Shown here: one piece after another, positions 63,403 through 64,000 of the stretch
Layout: each line of letters opens with the position of its first letter
Position numbering within the stretch: position 1 is the stretch's first letter
From: Eubacteriales Family XIII. Incertae Sedis bacterium
GTDB lineage: Bacteria > Bacillota > Clostridia > Peptostreptococcales > Anaerovoracaceae
Direction: 5' to 3'
NCBI GenBank assembly: GCA_031264295.1
Contig: JAISED010000015.1
Span: 1-64,000 of the forward strand
Length of the DNA: 64,000 bases
Notes under the pieces: generated by a model
The model's input: the letters and a program-made list of their open reading frames with translations, nothing else
Database searches by the model: none
What the model was told of the DNA's origin: nothing
Translations under genes and position numbers: made by a program

Positions 63403-63998
63403 TTTTCATTCCTCCCCTCGCTATCCTTCTCAGCCGCCGCGGAATCGCGGACGCCGCTATCCGCCCTAAGGCCGCTATCCTTCTCAATGATCAGATTGCC
63501 ATAGTCGTCTACGGTAAGCGTCCTGCCTTCTCCCACAAGGGCGGAAGCCGCCTTCTCCTCAATAATAGCAGGACCCTTGATCCTTGTCCCTGCCGGCAGT
63601 GCGGCGCGATCGTATACCTCGGCGTCAAGCCAACCGCTCCCTGTAAAGTAAACCCTCCGTCTCTCCTTAACAACCTCAGCCGTTTCGATTTTACCCGGCG
63701 CTAACTTGCTCAGTTCCGGCTTATCCATGTGCCCGCGCACCACCAGATGGAGGTTCACAAGCTCAACCCTGGCGCCTTCCAGACGATATGTGTAATTATG
63801 TTCGTGCGCCACGTGAAAACGCTCAAGGATCTCAGCTTTCACCGCATCGTCCCAAGACGGCGCCGGAGTCTGTACCTTTACTGTATGCTCCTGCCCCGCA
63901 TAGCGCATATCCGCGTAATAACTATATGCTAACGCAGCGTCTCGCACGCCGTGGGCAGTGAATTCCGACTTCGCCTCATCCAACAGGACGCCCCACAT
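63399..63998 (-). CDS. hydantoinase A/oxoprolinase family protein, C-terminal part (gene runs off the window)
   Basis: ADMRYAGQEHTVKVQTP...FHVAHEHNYTYRLEGARVELVNLHLVVRG; ORF open at the window edge. Confidence 0.88.
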   Translation of the reverse strand: MWGVLLDEAKSEFTAHGVRDAALAYSYYADMRYAGQEHTVKVQTPAPSWDDAVKAEILERFHVAHEHNYTYRLEGARVELVNLHLVVRGHMDKPELSKLAPGKIETAEVVKERRRVYFTGSGWLDAEVYDRAALPAGTRIKGPAIIEEKAASALVGEGRTLTVDDYGNLIIEKDSGLRADSGVRDSAAAEKDSEGRNEK

Positions 63999-64000
63999 TT

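Overview
This 64 kb window is chromosomal and looks like a Clostridia-type Firmicute, judged from gene content and order (zinc-ribbon S14, RecD2, YhaM, ECF transporters). Left to right it holds: an SLH-domain surface protein; argF; a complete S10-spc-alpha ribosomal-protein supercluster on the minus strand (rpsJ to rplQ, including secY, adk, map, infA, rpmJ and rpoA); degraded ATPase and AbrB/PIN remnants; a full histidine operon (hisZG fused-D-B-H-A-F-I-E); a chemotaxis receptor next to a scarred locus; comF; recD2; yhaM; nadE; an ECF transporter module with a QueT-like S component and trmB; gdhA; a NiaX-like/NiaR pair; an ANTAR regulator; purF; a pstSCAB-phoU-phoPR operon; an AraC regulator; and an M24 peptidase/hydantoinase cluster that runs off the right edge. 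The most notable observations are: (1) PstS has its two lobes in circularly permuted order; (2) distinct tandem repeats sit at most his-operon junctions, including a HisZ-HisG fusion through four 12-aa repeats and serial RBS-ATG-stop units in front of hisI; (3) several housekeeping enzymes carry in-frame low-complexity insertions (HisD, HisE, RecD2, TrmB); (4) an ATACTGAACTCAGTAT palindrome recurs in intergenic regions and borders repeat arrays at two sites; (5) an MCP 3' relic is joined to a 5'-truncated ATPase. No CRISPR array, rRNA, tRNA, prophage or intact transposase was recognised. All family calls come from reading the translations; no searches were run.
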